Source: Planctomycetota bacterium (GTDB lineage: Bacteria; Planctomycetota; Planctomycetia; Planctomycetales; Planctomycetaceae). From it: a DNA stretch of 60,047 nucleotides. The DNA lies in NCBI GenBank assembly GCA_016872645.1, contig VGZH01000031.1, positions 1 to 60,047 on the forward strand. Reading direction: 5' to 3'. Each line of letters begins with the position of its first letter. Position 1 is the first letter of the stretch. Positions 37,913-46,253 of this stretch are shown piece by piece. The notes below the pieces were generated by a model. The model saw nothing but the letters and a program-made list of their open reading frames with translations, was not told the DNA's origin and did not search any database. A program made the translations under genes and the position numbers.

Positions 37913-38845
37913 TTATTGCTTCTTGACCGACTGCGTCCCCAGCCAGTTCACGGCGTTGGCGACGATCTTCAGCGGCCGTTCTTGTTTGAAGATCGGATAC
38001 GTTTCGTGGCCGGGACGGAAATAGAAGACGTAGCCCTCGCCGAGTTTCCAGATCAGGCCGCTACGGAAGGATTCGCCAGCGGCCCAGGATTCGGCGAACA
38101 ACACTTCGTCGGCGTCAGGAACGTGAAACGGATCGGCGTACATCTCGGTTTGTGGTAATTCAAACGACGCGGGCAAGCCCTTCGCGATCGGGTGATCGGG
38201 TTTCAGGACTTTAACGGTGCTCGGCTTGCCGTCGTTGCGGTACGACGGAAAGACGCAGTTGGGCAGATCGACTCGCACAGTGAGCTGTGCCCCGCGCTTC
38301 ATCGCGTAGTACGCAGGCGTACGTATCGAGTCTGCCGTCGGGACGAAACGCCCTTCCGGAGCGACGAATTCAAACATCACCGGCGGACCGTTGGGCGGAT
38401 CGGGATATCGCCGCCGAGCGTCCTCGCGAGTCCGCTCATTCATCAATTCCATGAACGGCACTGACCAATGCGCCGAGTGCAATCCGATGAACACCAACTG
38501 TCCGCGTTTGACTCGCGCGACGATATCCTTCGTGCTCTCCGGCGTGATTTCGTTGTGCCGCGCGTGTCCCCACCAGATCAGCACATCGGTGTTGTCGAGC
38601 AGGCGGGTCGGCAATCCTTTCTCCGGCTGGTCGATGTTAGCCGAGATGACGCGCAACCCCGGCTGCTTGCCAAGATGATCGGCAATCGCGTTGCCGAGGA
38701 AGTTGTCATAAGCCTGCTTCTGCGCCGGCTGCTGCTCATCCCACACGACGACCCGGATGAGCGGCTCAGCGGCGGGCATGCCGTTCGGCAGAAAACTCGC
38801 AATGATTCCCGATGCCACGAACCAGGCGAAGGAGAAACTCTTCAT
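37913..38845 (-). CDS. Secreted ThuA-like protein
   Basis: ATG 38845 follows GAGG and starts a signal peptide (KSFSFAWFVASGIIASFLP), giving 310 residues. The domain has RVVVWDEQQPAQKQAY, DVLIWWGHARHNEI and LVFIGLHSAHWSVPF, then GLIWKLGEGYVFYFRPGHET near the end, typical of ThuA-like glutamine-amidotransferase-fold proteins. ThuA takes part in oxidised-disaccharide (trehalose-type) metabolism in other bacteria; this exported form would act on a periplasmic sugar. It clusters with another ThuA domain and with Gfo/Idh/MocA, supporting a keto-sugar pathway as an inference. Confidence 0.85.
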   Translation of the reverse strand: MKSFSFAWFVASGIIASFLPNGMPAAEPLIRVVVWDEQQPAQKQAYDNFLGNAIADHLGKQPGLRVISANIDQPEKGLPTRLLDNTDVLIWWGHARHNEITPESTKDIVARVKRGQLVFIGLHSAHWSVPFMELMNERTREDARRRYPDPPNGPPVMFEFVAPEGRFVPTADSIRTPAYYAMKRGAQLTVRVDLPNCVFPSYRNDGKPSTVKVLKPDHPIAKGLPASFELPQTEMYADPFHVPDADEVLFAESWAAGESFRSGLIWKLGEGYVFYFRPGHETYPIFKQERPLKIVANAVNWLGTQSVKKQ

Positions 38846-38856
38846 CAGAATACCTC

Positions 38857-39945
38857 TTAACTGGCCGAAAGCGGAAACCGCCAAGCGTGAGTCCAAGCGC
38901 CCGTGGTCCATGCATCCTGCGTTGCGAACTCGCGGGCCACTAGCTCACGCGGCGTAATTTCGAAGTACAGAAATGCCTGAGTTGCAGATTGGAAGTGGCT
39001 CGAATTGTCATTGTTGAACGTAGGGATGCCGGTGGCTCCCTTCGTGTCCTTGGTGCCATTCCAACGGAAAACGTTTCGCGCATGAGTGTGGCCATACAGA
39101 ATCGCCGCCACATTATGACGAGTGAGCAATTCGTAGTAGGCCGCGACGTCACACAAGTCCCATTCGCCTCCGGTTGGCTCGGCGGTTGGATCGCATGGTC
39201 CGCTGTATCGAGTCACGTCGATGTGATGGACTACGACGACAGGTCGGCCGTCTTTGGCGTGCTGGGAGAGATCATCGATCAGAAACGGCAGGCTGTCGAG
39301 CGGTGCATACCGCCGTTTGCGGACGACTTCTTTAACCGGCCCCACCACGATTCCAAGACTGACGAAATGCACGTCGTTCCAATTCCACGAGTAGTGCAGA
39401 CCGTTCTCCGACACATTCACCAAGCCAGGTCGTTTTGGATTGCGTTGCTTGATGCCGTCAATCGCCAATCCTTGTCCGGAGGGAGCATCATGGTTGCCGT
39501 GAACTTCATAGACCGGCAGCTTCAGTCGGCCATCCTGGCCGTCGAGTCCGAAATCTTCGGTGAAGGCACGCCATTCGGTTTCCTGCATCGCAACCTGAGT
39601 GCGTCCATGCTTGTCACCGGTATCGATGACGTCCCCGACATGAACGACGCCGCGCGGTGAGATGACTCGACCGCCACCAACCGATTCCGGCAATTCGGAA
39701 TCCGGCAGCTTGTTCAGCCAATCCACCAGCCGCGAGGTCACACCGCGAGATTTCTCGTCGAGTTCGGAGGTCTGTTCTTTGCTGGCCAGATAGTGCGTAT
39801 CACCGACCACAAAGAACGAGACGCCGTCCGAACTGGGCTCTGCTTGAGCCGACTGTCCTGTCAGCCACAAGCCACTGATAGCCGCACTGCTCGCGGTTAA
39901 GAACTGCCGACGTGTAGTTCGTTCGTCACGCCAATTCACGAACAT
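38857..39945 (-). CDS. Tat-exported metallophosphoesterase
   Basis: The start may be ATG 39945 or GTG 39948; both follow AGGAG. The leader TTRRQFLTASSAAISGLWL is a twin-arginine signal. The calcineurin-like motifs are present in order: VVGDTHY (D-x-H), HVGDVIDTGD, YEVHGNHDAP, VVVVHHIDV and ILYGHTHARN, giving a complete dinuclear metal site. Tat export fits a cofactor loaded in the cytoplasm. It would hydrolyse a phosphomono- or diester outside the cytoplasm. It lies 11 bp upstream of the ThuA gene in the same direction, so the two are probably co-transcribed. Confidence 0.9.
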   Translation of the reverse strand: MFVNWRDERTTRRQFLTASSAAISGLWLTGQSAQAEPSSDGVSFFVVGDTHYLASKEQTSELDEKSRGVTSRLVDWLNKLPDSELPESVGGGRVISPRGVVHVGDVIDTGDKHGRTQVAMQETEWRAFTEDFGLDGQDGRLKLPVYEVHGNHDAPSGQGLAIDGIKQRNPKRPGLVNVSENGLHYSWNWNDVHFVSLGIVVGPVKEVVRKRRYAPLDSLPFLIDDLSQHAKDGRPVVVVHHIDVTRYSGPCDPTAEPTGGEWDLCDVAAYYELLTRHNVAAILYGHTHARNVFRWNGTKDTKGATGIPTFNNDNSSHFQSATQAFLYFEITPRELVAREFATQDAWTTGAWTHAWRFPLSAS

Positions 39946-40032
39946 CACGACAATCTCCTGCTGGGATAAGGCCGCTCAACACCACGACGAAGGCTCACCC
40001 CCATGCATAAGCCGTTCAGATTGATTCCTGGA

Positions 40033-41151
40033 TTACTCCAGCGTGAACGCCGGCAGCTTGACGATCTCGCCACCCTTCAGTGCCGACTGATGAGCACAGA
40101 TGCCGACGCAGGTCCAGTTCGCACTGAGTGTCGCGTTCGGCCACGGGTCGCGGTTGTCGCGCAAGGCGCTGACGAACTCGTTAACCAGGTGCGGGTGCGA
40201 GCCGCCGTGGCCGCCCCCTTGAATGAACGAGAGGTGCTCCGAGTCGTGGATTTCAGACGGCAGCGTGAATTTGCGGATCGGCTCCGGCAGCAGGTGAGCG
40301 TAATCCGGCACCGTGACTTTCGTCGGAATTTCAGGCTCCGGCTTCTTCGCCGTGTGAATGATGTGCGGCTCGTGTTCGACCAGCGTCCATTCAAATGATC
40401 GCTTTGTGCCGTAGACATCGAAGCTCTCGCGGTATTGCCGAGCGACGTCGTACAGGAACCGCCAGATGTGAGCGGTGACGTCGCTGTCTTTCACTTTGAT
40501 GTGACACGACTCGACAGCAAACTTGTTGCCACTCTTCTGAGCGATATCGTCGCGCACGGTTCCCGAACCAAAGCACGAGACGTATTCCGCACGGCCGTTG
40601 ACGAGTCCCAGGCACGGGCTGACGACGTGCGTCGCGTAATGCATCGGGATCATCTTCTGCCAATAGTCGGGCCAGCCGTCCATGTCTTGCGGGTGCGACG
40701 CGGCGAGGTGCTGAATCTTGCCAAGCTCACCTTTCTGGTACATCTCTTTAATGAACAGAAACTCGCGGCTGTAAACGACGGTCTCAGCCATCATGTATTT
40801 GAGGCCGGTCTTCTTGACGAGTTCACAGATCTGCTGACAGTCTTCGATGGTCGTGGCCATCGGCACAGTACACATCACATGCTTGCCAGCCTTCAGCGCT
40901 TCCATCGACATCCAGGCGTGATCCGGGATCGGACTGTTGATGTGGACGAAATCGACGCTCTTGTCCTTCAGCACTTCAGCGAAGTCGGTAAACCGCTTTT
41001 CAATACCGAACTGATTGCCGACCTTGTTGAGCTTCTCGGTGTTCCGCTGACAGATGGCAAGGACGTTCGCGTCCGGGTGAGCCTGATAAATCGGAATGAA
41101 CTCGGCACCGAAACCCAAACCGATCATGGCGACATTGACGGGCTTACTCAT
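40033..41151 (-). CDS. Gfo/Idh/MocA family oxidoreductase
   Basis: ATG 41151 begins MSKPVNVAMIGLGFGAEF, a Rossmann GxGxGA nucleotide-binding start; the longer frame to 41253 adds a poor N-terminus. The protein has 372 residues and no signal peptide. It has FVHINSPIPDHAWMSMEALK and KHVMCTVPMATT; the usual EKP is replaced by TVP, so the conserved lysine is missing at that place. The C-terminal domain has FIQGGGHGGSHPHLVNEFV, a His-rich segment that could bind metal. It is probably a cytoplasmic sugar-type dehydrogenase or a related enzyme with altered chemistry. It lies upstream of the phosphoesterase and ThuA genes. Confidence 0.85.
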   Translation of the reverse strand: MSKPVNVAMIGLGFGAEFIPIYQAHPDANVLAICQRNTEKLNKVGNQFGIEKRFTDFAEVLKDKSVDFVHINSPIPDHAWMSMEALKAGKHVMCTVPMATTIEDCQQICELVKKTGLKYMMAETVVYSREFLFIKEMYQKGELGKIQHLAASHPQDMDGWPDYWQKMIPMHYATHVVSPCLGLVNGRAEYVSCFGSGTVRDDIAQKSGNKFAVESCHIKVKDSDVTAHIWRFLYDVARQYRESFDVYGTKRSFEWTLVEHEPHIIHTAKKPEPEIPTKVTVPDYAHLLPEPIRKFTLPSEIHDSEHLSFIQGGGHGGSHPHLVNEFVSALRDNRDPWPNATLSANWTCVGICAHQSALKGGEIVKLPAFTLE

Positions 41152-41622
41152 GAGAGATCCTTCACAGAAAAAAATGAAAAATGACCCCGAGAATTCGCAG
41201 GACTTTGGCCAACCTACGCCTGGTCTGTCAACCACCGCACTGCTGCCTGCCATGGCCGCAGATCACTGTTGCTGAACAAACGGAAAGTCATCTTCCAGCA
41301 AGCCCGTAATGGCACTTGCTGCGGCTGGCTCACTCGATACGGGAATCGCTGATCCACGACGCCGCCGGAAGGGCTTTCCGAGCATGCACCGCAACCGGCC
41401 AAGAAGGGAGACTCTTCCCGATGGCCGCGAACAAACAGGACAGGCCTCGGACGGATAAGGCCGAGAGCCACTCTCACAAATGCTCCCCAGTGACCAAACA
41501 GAATTTCATCGAAGCATCCCTGCTGGCGCCTGACGCTTGAATGTTCTGTCGTCGGGCCACGAACAAACGTCTCGAAAATCGATCCGCCGAATTCTTTGAC
41601 CTGTGACAGGACTGCACCGCCC
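41152..41622. other. Intergenic region, no gene recognised
   Basis: This 471-bp gap lies between two minus-strand genes, upstream of the Gfo/Idh/MocA start. Short open frames on both strands have no family resemblance and no good ribosome-binding site. No clear terminator, repeat or tRNA-like fold was seen. It probably holds the promoter for the 40033-41151 gene. Confidence 0.5.
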
Positions 41623-42792
41623 TCACTTTGCGAGCGGCAAGAACTTCACGCACACCGGAGTACCGACCGACACCGTCGAACCAGTCGGCTCCAGTTTTCC
41701 AGTCGTCTGATCAATACGAAAGACGATCACGCTGTCGCTGTCCTGATTGCACGCAAGCAAATAGTTTCCAGTCGGATCAATGCCGAAGTTGCGCGGCGTC
41801 TTGATCCCCTGCCCTTGATGCCCGACGGCAGTCAGCTTGCCGGTGGCCGCGTCGATCGAAAAAATCGCGATGCTGTGGTGCCCCCGATTCGAGCCATACA
41901 GGAACTTGCCGCTGGGATGAACTTGAACTTCGGCGGTGGACATCCCTTTGCGGTCGGTGACTCCTTCGGGCAACGTTGAGATCGTCTGCTGTGACGTGAG
42001 CACACCCTTCGCAGCGTCGTACTGGAAGGCAGTGACGGTCAGTTTGATCTCGTTGATGACGTAGGCATTCTTGCCATTTGGGTGAAACGCGAAGTGACGC
42101 GGGCCGGAGCCGGCATCGACGCTCGCAGATGGCGGATCGTTCGCGGTGATCGTCCCTTTGTCGGGATCAAGGCGATAGACCATGACTTTGTCGATGCCCA
42201 GGTCCGCGACCATCGCGAATCGGTTGGCCCCATCGACGTTGACCGAATGCGCGTGCGGAGCCGCTTGATTGCCAGGATTAATGCTCGAACCCTTGTGCTG
42301 AACGAAGCTCGACACCTCGCCGAGCTTGCCGTCTGACGAAATCGGCAGGGCTGCCGCGCTCCCGCCGCCGTAATTGGCGACCAGTGCGACCTTGCCCGTG
42401 CGATCAACAACGATGTGACACGGCCCGGCTCCGACAGACGACTGCTGGTTGAGCATCTTTAAATCACCGGTCGCTGCGTCGATGGCGAAGGCGCTGACGC
42501 CTCCTCCCTTCTTCCCGTTCACGTCGTTGACTTCGCCAACCGCGTACAAAAACTTCTGGTTTGGAGCGATTGCGAGAAACGACGGATTCACTGCTTCGCC
42601 TGCCAACACCGGTTCCAACAACTTGCCCGTCGCAAGGTCCAGTTCGCTGCGGTAAATCCCTTTGCTCGACTTTCCGGTGTAGGTACCGAAATAAATACGC
42701 TGCTTGCCACTGGGTGCATCTGCAGCCAACACCAACGACGACACACCACACAAGCAGAAGATACCCAAAATCAGACGTCGAAGCAGATTCAT
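41623..42792 (-). CDS. Secreted lactonase-family beta-propeller (6-phosphogluconolactonase-like)
   Basis: This 389-residue protein has a signal peptide (MNLLRRLILGIFCLCGVSSLVLA) and a seven-bladed propeller of the lactonase family: RIYFGTYTGKSSKGIYRSEL, AGEAVNPSFLAIAPN, SVGAGPCHIVVDRTGKVALV, NYGGGSAAALP, GPRHFAFHPNGKNAYVINE and TPRNFGIDPTGNYLLACNQD. Cytoplasmic relatives hydrolyse 6-phosphogluconolactone; an exported form more likely acts on a sugar lactone made by a periplasmic dehydrogenase. It is last in the block of minus-strand sugar-type genes and transcribed in the same direction. Confidence 0.88.
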   Translation of the reverse strand: MNLLRRLILGIFCLCGVSSLVLAADAPSGKQRIYFGTYTGKSSKGIYRSELDLATGKLLEPVLAGEAVNPSFLAIAPNQKFLYAVGEVNDVNGKKGGGVSAFAIDAATGDLKMLNQQSSVGAGPCHIVVDRTGKVALVANYGGGSAAALPISSDGKLGEVSSFVQHKGSSINPGNQAAPHAHSVNVDGANRFAMVADLGIDKVMVYRLDPDKGTITANDPPSASVDAGSGPRHFAFHPNGKNAYVINEIKLTVTAFQYDAAKGVLTSQQTISTLPEGVTDRKGMSTAEVQVHPSGKFLYGSNRGHHSIAIFSIDAATGKLTAVGHQGQGIKTPRNFGIDPTGNYLLACNQDSDSVIVFRIDQTTGKLEPTGSTVSVGTPVCVKFLPLAK

Positions 42793-42953
42793 GGCGAGGA
42801 TTCCTTGTTCAAGAAGAAGCCGTCAGAAAGCAATGCAACGTGGCGCTAAATTTACTGCGGGAATTGTAGGCCAGACGCTCAGCGAATAGAAACGCCGCAC
42901 GAAGCGTTGCTTCGCAACCATTACCATTACTCCGAGAATCGCAAAGTCACGTC

Positions 42954-44120
42954 ATGCCCTATGCTGCCAGCCATTCGATCGAACCCAATCTCGATTCCGC
43001 GATTCAAGCGGTCTGCCACGACGTCCGAGAACAGCTTACCGGCCAGTCGCCGAATCTGTGCTTCCTGTTTGCCTCGCACGCTCATGCCGATGGGTTCGAG
43101 GACTTGCCGGCGACGATTCGCCGCGAACTCGGAGCAGACGTGTTGCTCGGCTGTTCGGGCGAGACGATTGTCGGCGGCGGCGAGGAAATCGAAGAAGGAC
43201 CGGCGTTGAGCCTATGGGCTGGCGTGATGCCCGGAGCGATGCTGATGCCGTTTCACATCGAGTTTGGCGAAACTCCCGACGGCTTGATCGCGGTCGGCTT
43301 TCCCGACGATCTGCCCGAACGAGCGGCCGATGCGCGAGCGCTCTTCGCTCTCGGAGAACCGTATTCATCGGTCCCCGATTCCGTGATCGATCGCTTCGCC
43401 GATGAACTGCCCGGCGTGCCGCTGCTCGGTGGCATGGCGAGCGGCGGCGGTCCAGGAGAGAACCGCGTCTTCCTCAACGACGATTGCTTTTCGGACGGCG
43501 CTGTCGCCATTCTGCTGCAAGGGGGTCCCAAGGTGCGGTCGGTCGTGTCGCAGGGATGCCGCCCGATCGGACCAACATTTCTGGTGACCAAGTCCGAACG
43601 CAATATCGTCTTCGAGTTGGGCGGAAAACCGGCGATCGATCGCCTGCGCGAATTCTTGCCGGAGTTACCGGAGCGGGATCAACGACTGGTGCAGCGCGGA
43701 TTGCATCTCGGGATCGCGATGAGCGAGTACAAGCCGTCATTTGGTCGCGGGGATTTCTTGATCGCCAACGTGATCGGCGCGGACCAGCAAATCGGAGCGA
43801 TCGCGATTGGCAATCTCGTTCGACCGGGACAGACAGTCCAGTTCCACATTCGAGACGCCGACACCGCCGACGAAGATCTCATCCACCTGCTGGATCAGCA
43901 TCGAGCCGAACAACCCTCGCCGACGCGTGCCGCCCTGCTCTTCAGTTGCAACGGTCGCGGAACTCGCCTTTTCGACGAACCGCATCACGACGCCCGCGCG
44001 ATCCAGCAAGTCCTCGGCCAACTCCCCGTGGCCGGCTTCTTCGCCCAAGGGGAACTCGGCCCCGTCGGCGGCAAGAACTATATCCACGGTTTCACGGCCA
44101 GCGTCGCCTGCTTCGAGTGA
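42954..44120 (+). CDS. FIST N / FIST C domain sensory protein
   Basis: This 388-residue protein contains the FIST_N domain (CFLFASHAHADGFEDLP, VLLGCSGETIVGGGEEIE, LLGGMASGGGPGENRVFLND) and the FIST_C domain (DFLIANVIGADQQIGAIAIG, AALLFSCNGRGTRLF, PVAGFFAQGELGPVGG). FIST domains are thought to bind small ligands in signalling proteins. Here the domain stands alone without kinase, cyclase or methyl-acceptor module, so it would have to signal by partner proteins. No signal peptide is present. No strong ribosome-binding site precedes ATG 42954. It converges on the ECF sigma gene. Confidence 0.85.
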   Translation: MPYAASHSIEPNLDSAIQAVCHDVREQLTGQSPNLCFLFASHAHADGFEDLPATIRRELGADVLLGCSGETIVGGGEEIEEGPALSLWAGVMPGAMLMPFHIEFGETPDGLIAVGFPDDLPERAADARALFALGEPYSSVPDSVIDRFADELPGVPLLGGMASGGGPGENRVFLNDDCFSDGAVAILLQGGPKVRSVVSQGCRPIGPTFLVTKSERNIVFELGGKPAIDRLREFLPELPERDQRLVQRGLHLGIAMSEYKPSFGRGDFLIANVIGADQQIGAIAIGNLVRPGQTVQFHIRDADTADEDLIHLLDQHRAEQPSPTRAALLFSCNGRGTRLFDEPHHDARAIQQVLGQLPVAGFFAQGELGPVGGKNYIHGFTASVACFE

Positions 44121-44245
44121 CCAAGGTCGCCGTCATCGCTCCACGTGACCAGCCTTCCAAGTTTTGACATCGAGCGCTTCAGAACCATTCGCCTGTCGAA
44201 TTTTGGAGACTCATCACGCAAAGCGATGATGGCCACATTGGCCGC

Positions 44246-45007
44246 TCACTCCGGTAAATATCCCTCGACGTATTTCATCAGATCGAGGCAATTGAGTTCG
44301 TCCTTGATGCCATCGAGCGTCGGTTCGATCAGTGTGCGGGACACTTCGAGCACAATCAGTTCGGCAAATCGTTTTCGCGCGCGGCTGAGTTGCTTGCGGT
44401 ACGCTTCCGGCGTGAGTGTCTGGCCGGTCATCTCCGAGACCATCTTTGCCAACGTTGGCGAATCGGCACTCTCGTACTGCGCAGAAACTCGCAGCACGGT
44501 GCAGAACAGATTATTGGTCGACCGCTTTTGATACTTGTCGAGCGACTTCCAGGCCGCTTTCAAAATGCACTTCCGCCAGTCGCTGGCCCATTCGAGCTGC
44601 GAATGTTCAGAGACTGGCATGTGCTCCAGCGTCTCGATCGGCATTGGCACTTGGTTGCGGCGGCAAAGCCACTGCATCGCCGCGTTCCGCACGACCGTGA
44701 TCAGGTAGTAGCGAAACTTCCCCTTGTTCGAGTCGGCCGTATGAAACCCCTTCTGGACCATCCGCAGCATGAATTCCTGCTCAACCTCTTCGGCGTCGTT
44801 GGCATCGTGAATCAACGTGGTGATGTATTTGCGGATCGCTCGGCCGTAGCGTTTCACGAACAACGTCGGATTGTTGACTGCCGTCCAACGGGTGGAGATG
44901 CGATTCAGCCACATTCGCTCGCCGGTCTGCGAGTACGACGACTCGACCTGGCCGCTGCCAGTCGAGGGTTTCGAGTCATCGAGTTTTGAATCAACATCGG
45001 AAGCCAT
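44246..45007 (-). CDS. ECF-type RNA polymerase sigma factor
   Basis: I chose ATG 45007 because GGGGAAGG lies nine bases upstream; ATG 45025 adds six residues and lacks such a site. The 253-residue protein has sigma region 2 (DAEEVEQEFMLRMVQKG, KFRYYLITVVRNAAMQW) and region 4 (TLTPEAYRKQLSRARKRFAE), in the pattern of planctomycete ECF factors. The N-terminus carries PSTGSGQVESS, a segment that looks like an in-frame repeat (44941-44984). No anti-sigma gene follows it. Targets are unknown. It is divergent from the DUF1501 pseudogene. Confidence 0.85.
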   Translation of the reverse strand: MASDVDSKLDDSKPSTGSGQVESSYSQTGERMWLNRISTRWTAVNNPTLFVKRYGRAIRKYITTLIHDANDAEEVEQEFMLRMVQKGFHTADSNKGKFRYYLITVVRNAAMQWLCRRNQVPMPIETLEHMPVSEHSQLEWASDWRKCILKAAWKSLDKYQKRSTNNLFCTVLRVSAQYESADSPTLAKMVSEMTGQTLTPEAYRKQLSRARKRFAELIVLEVSRTLIEPTLDGIKDELNCLDLMKYVEGYLPE

Positions 45008-45025
45008 CGCGAAAACCTTCCCCAT

Positions 45026-45332
45026 GAAGTGCCATGTCAGCGTATCTCAACGATGCGACGGCAAACAACTCGTCGTCGAAAATCAGTAGAGCCTGAACGT
45101 GAAGCGAGCGATCCTGCCGTGAATTGATAGATTCGAGTATTTCCCGGCAGGCATTGCTCGATTCACTCGAGATTCCATTCGGCGAATGAAGTCAGGCTAG
45201 GATTGGCCCAATCCGATATGACCGTGGTGCCGATGAAATTGATGCCCACTGGAAAATCAAGTTGTCGCAAAAGTACGCCTGCGAGGTTTTTGCGCGCTCG
45301 CCGTCTCCAATCATACTTCTGTTCGCAGCAGC
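45026..45332. other. Intergenic region, no gene recognised
   Basis: This 307-bp gap separates the ECF sigma start from the second DUF1501 pseudogene. It should contain the sigma factor's promoter. Short open frames show no family signal; some of the sequence may be decayed upstream DNA of the pseudogene. Confidence 0.45.
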
Positions 45333-46195
45333 TTGAGCCGACGTGAGTTTGTCCGCGTGGGAGGGTTCGGGCCGGGCGATCTGATGCTGGCGGACCTGCT
45401 GCGAAACGAGGACTGTGCGGAAGTGGACACTCACCGGCCGAGGTCCATCGTTTATTTCGTGCTCGAGAACCGTAAATCGTTGCTCGCGGCGTTTGACGAC
45501 ATGCAACGAACACTGAATCGCCAGCAGACATTTGGCGGACTCGATCGCTTTCAGGCTCAGGCGTTGGAGATGATCGCCTCCCCCGCAGTTCGTGATGCCT
45601 TTGATCTCACTCACAAAAGCCGGAGACGCTGGCACGTTATCGCCACAAAGCGTGCAAGTATCCGCATCACACTGCCAAGCAATACATGTACGACTGGAAC
45701 AGCAAGCCGTTCCTGATGGCTTGGCGACTGGTCGAGGCGGGTGTTCGTGTCGTCACTCTGCACACTACCGAGCGGGATCATCACAGCAGTCCGACGGGCG
45801 ACGTTTTCTTTGCGTTGGAGTGCCTGATGCCCATGCTCGACATGAGCATCACCGCGTTGGTCGCCGACCTGCATGATCGCGGCCTTTGGGACAACGTGCT
45901 CGTCGTGGTACTCGGACAGTTCAGTCGTACCCCGAAGATCAACAACAACGTCGGCCGCGATCACTGGAGCGATGCCTGCTCCGTCATGTTGACTGGTGGG
46001 GGTCTGAAGACCGGCCAAGCGCTCGGCACCAGCAACGCCCGCGCGCAAATCCCGCAGGCCCGGCCGATCCACTACAACGACGTCCTGGCCACGGTCTATC
46101 GGCAGCTCGGCGTTGAAACCGACCGAGTCTTCATGCACGAGGGGTGCCCCGTGCCGATTCTGCATCAGGGAACTCCACTTCCTGAGCTGATTTGA
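45333..46195 (+). pseudogene. DUF1501 pseudogene with internal deletion and frameshift
   Basis: The sequence starts like a DUF1501 protein (SRREFVRVGGFG..LADLLR..RPRSIVYFVLE, from TTG 45333). It then jumps directly to the middle of the family (ENRKSLLAAFDDMQRTLNRQ, GGLDRFQAQALEMIASPAVR), skipping roughly 150-180 residues including the metal-binding N-terminal part. Near 45620-45690 the reading shifts frame. The C-terminal third continues intact in the other frame (YMYDWNSKPFLMAWRLVEAG, VLGQFSRTPKINNNVGRDHW, HYNDVLATVYRQLGV). Two independent lesions make this a non-functional relic. No PSD1 partner is next to it. Confidence 0.88.
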
Positions 46196-46253
46196 GAAGC
46201 GTTGACTGGCGATCGTTGCGGCGAGCGGGGGCGGACACCTAAAGTCGACTTCG

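Noticed and set aside
41214-41477. 87-codon minus-strand open frame in the 41.2-41.6 kb gap
   Set aside because: No ribosome-binding site, no family signal and unconvincing composition; treated as intergenic.
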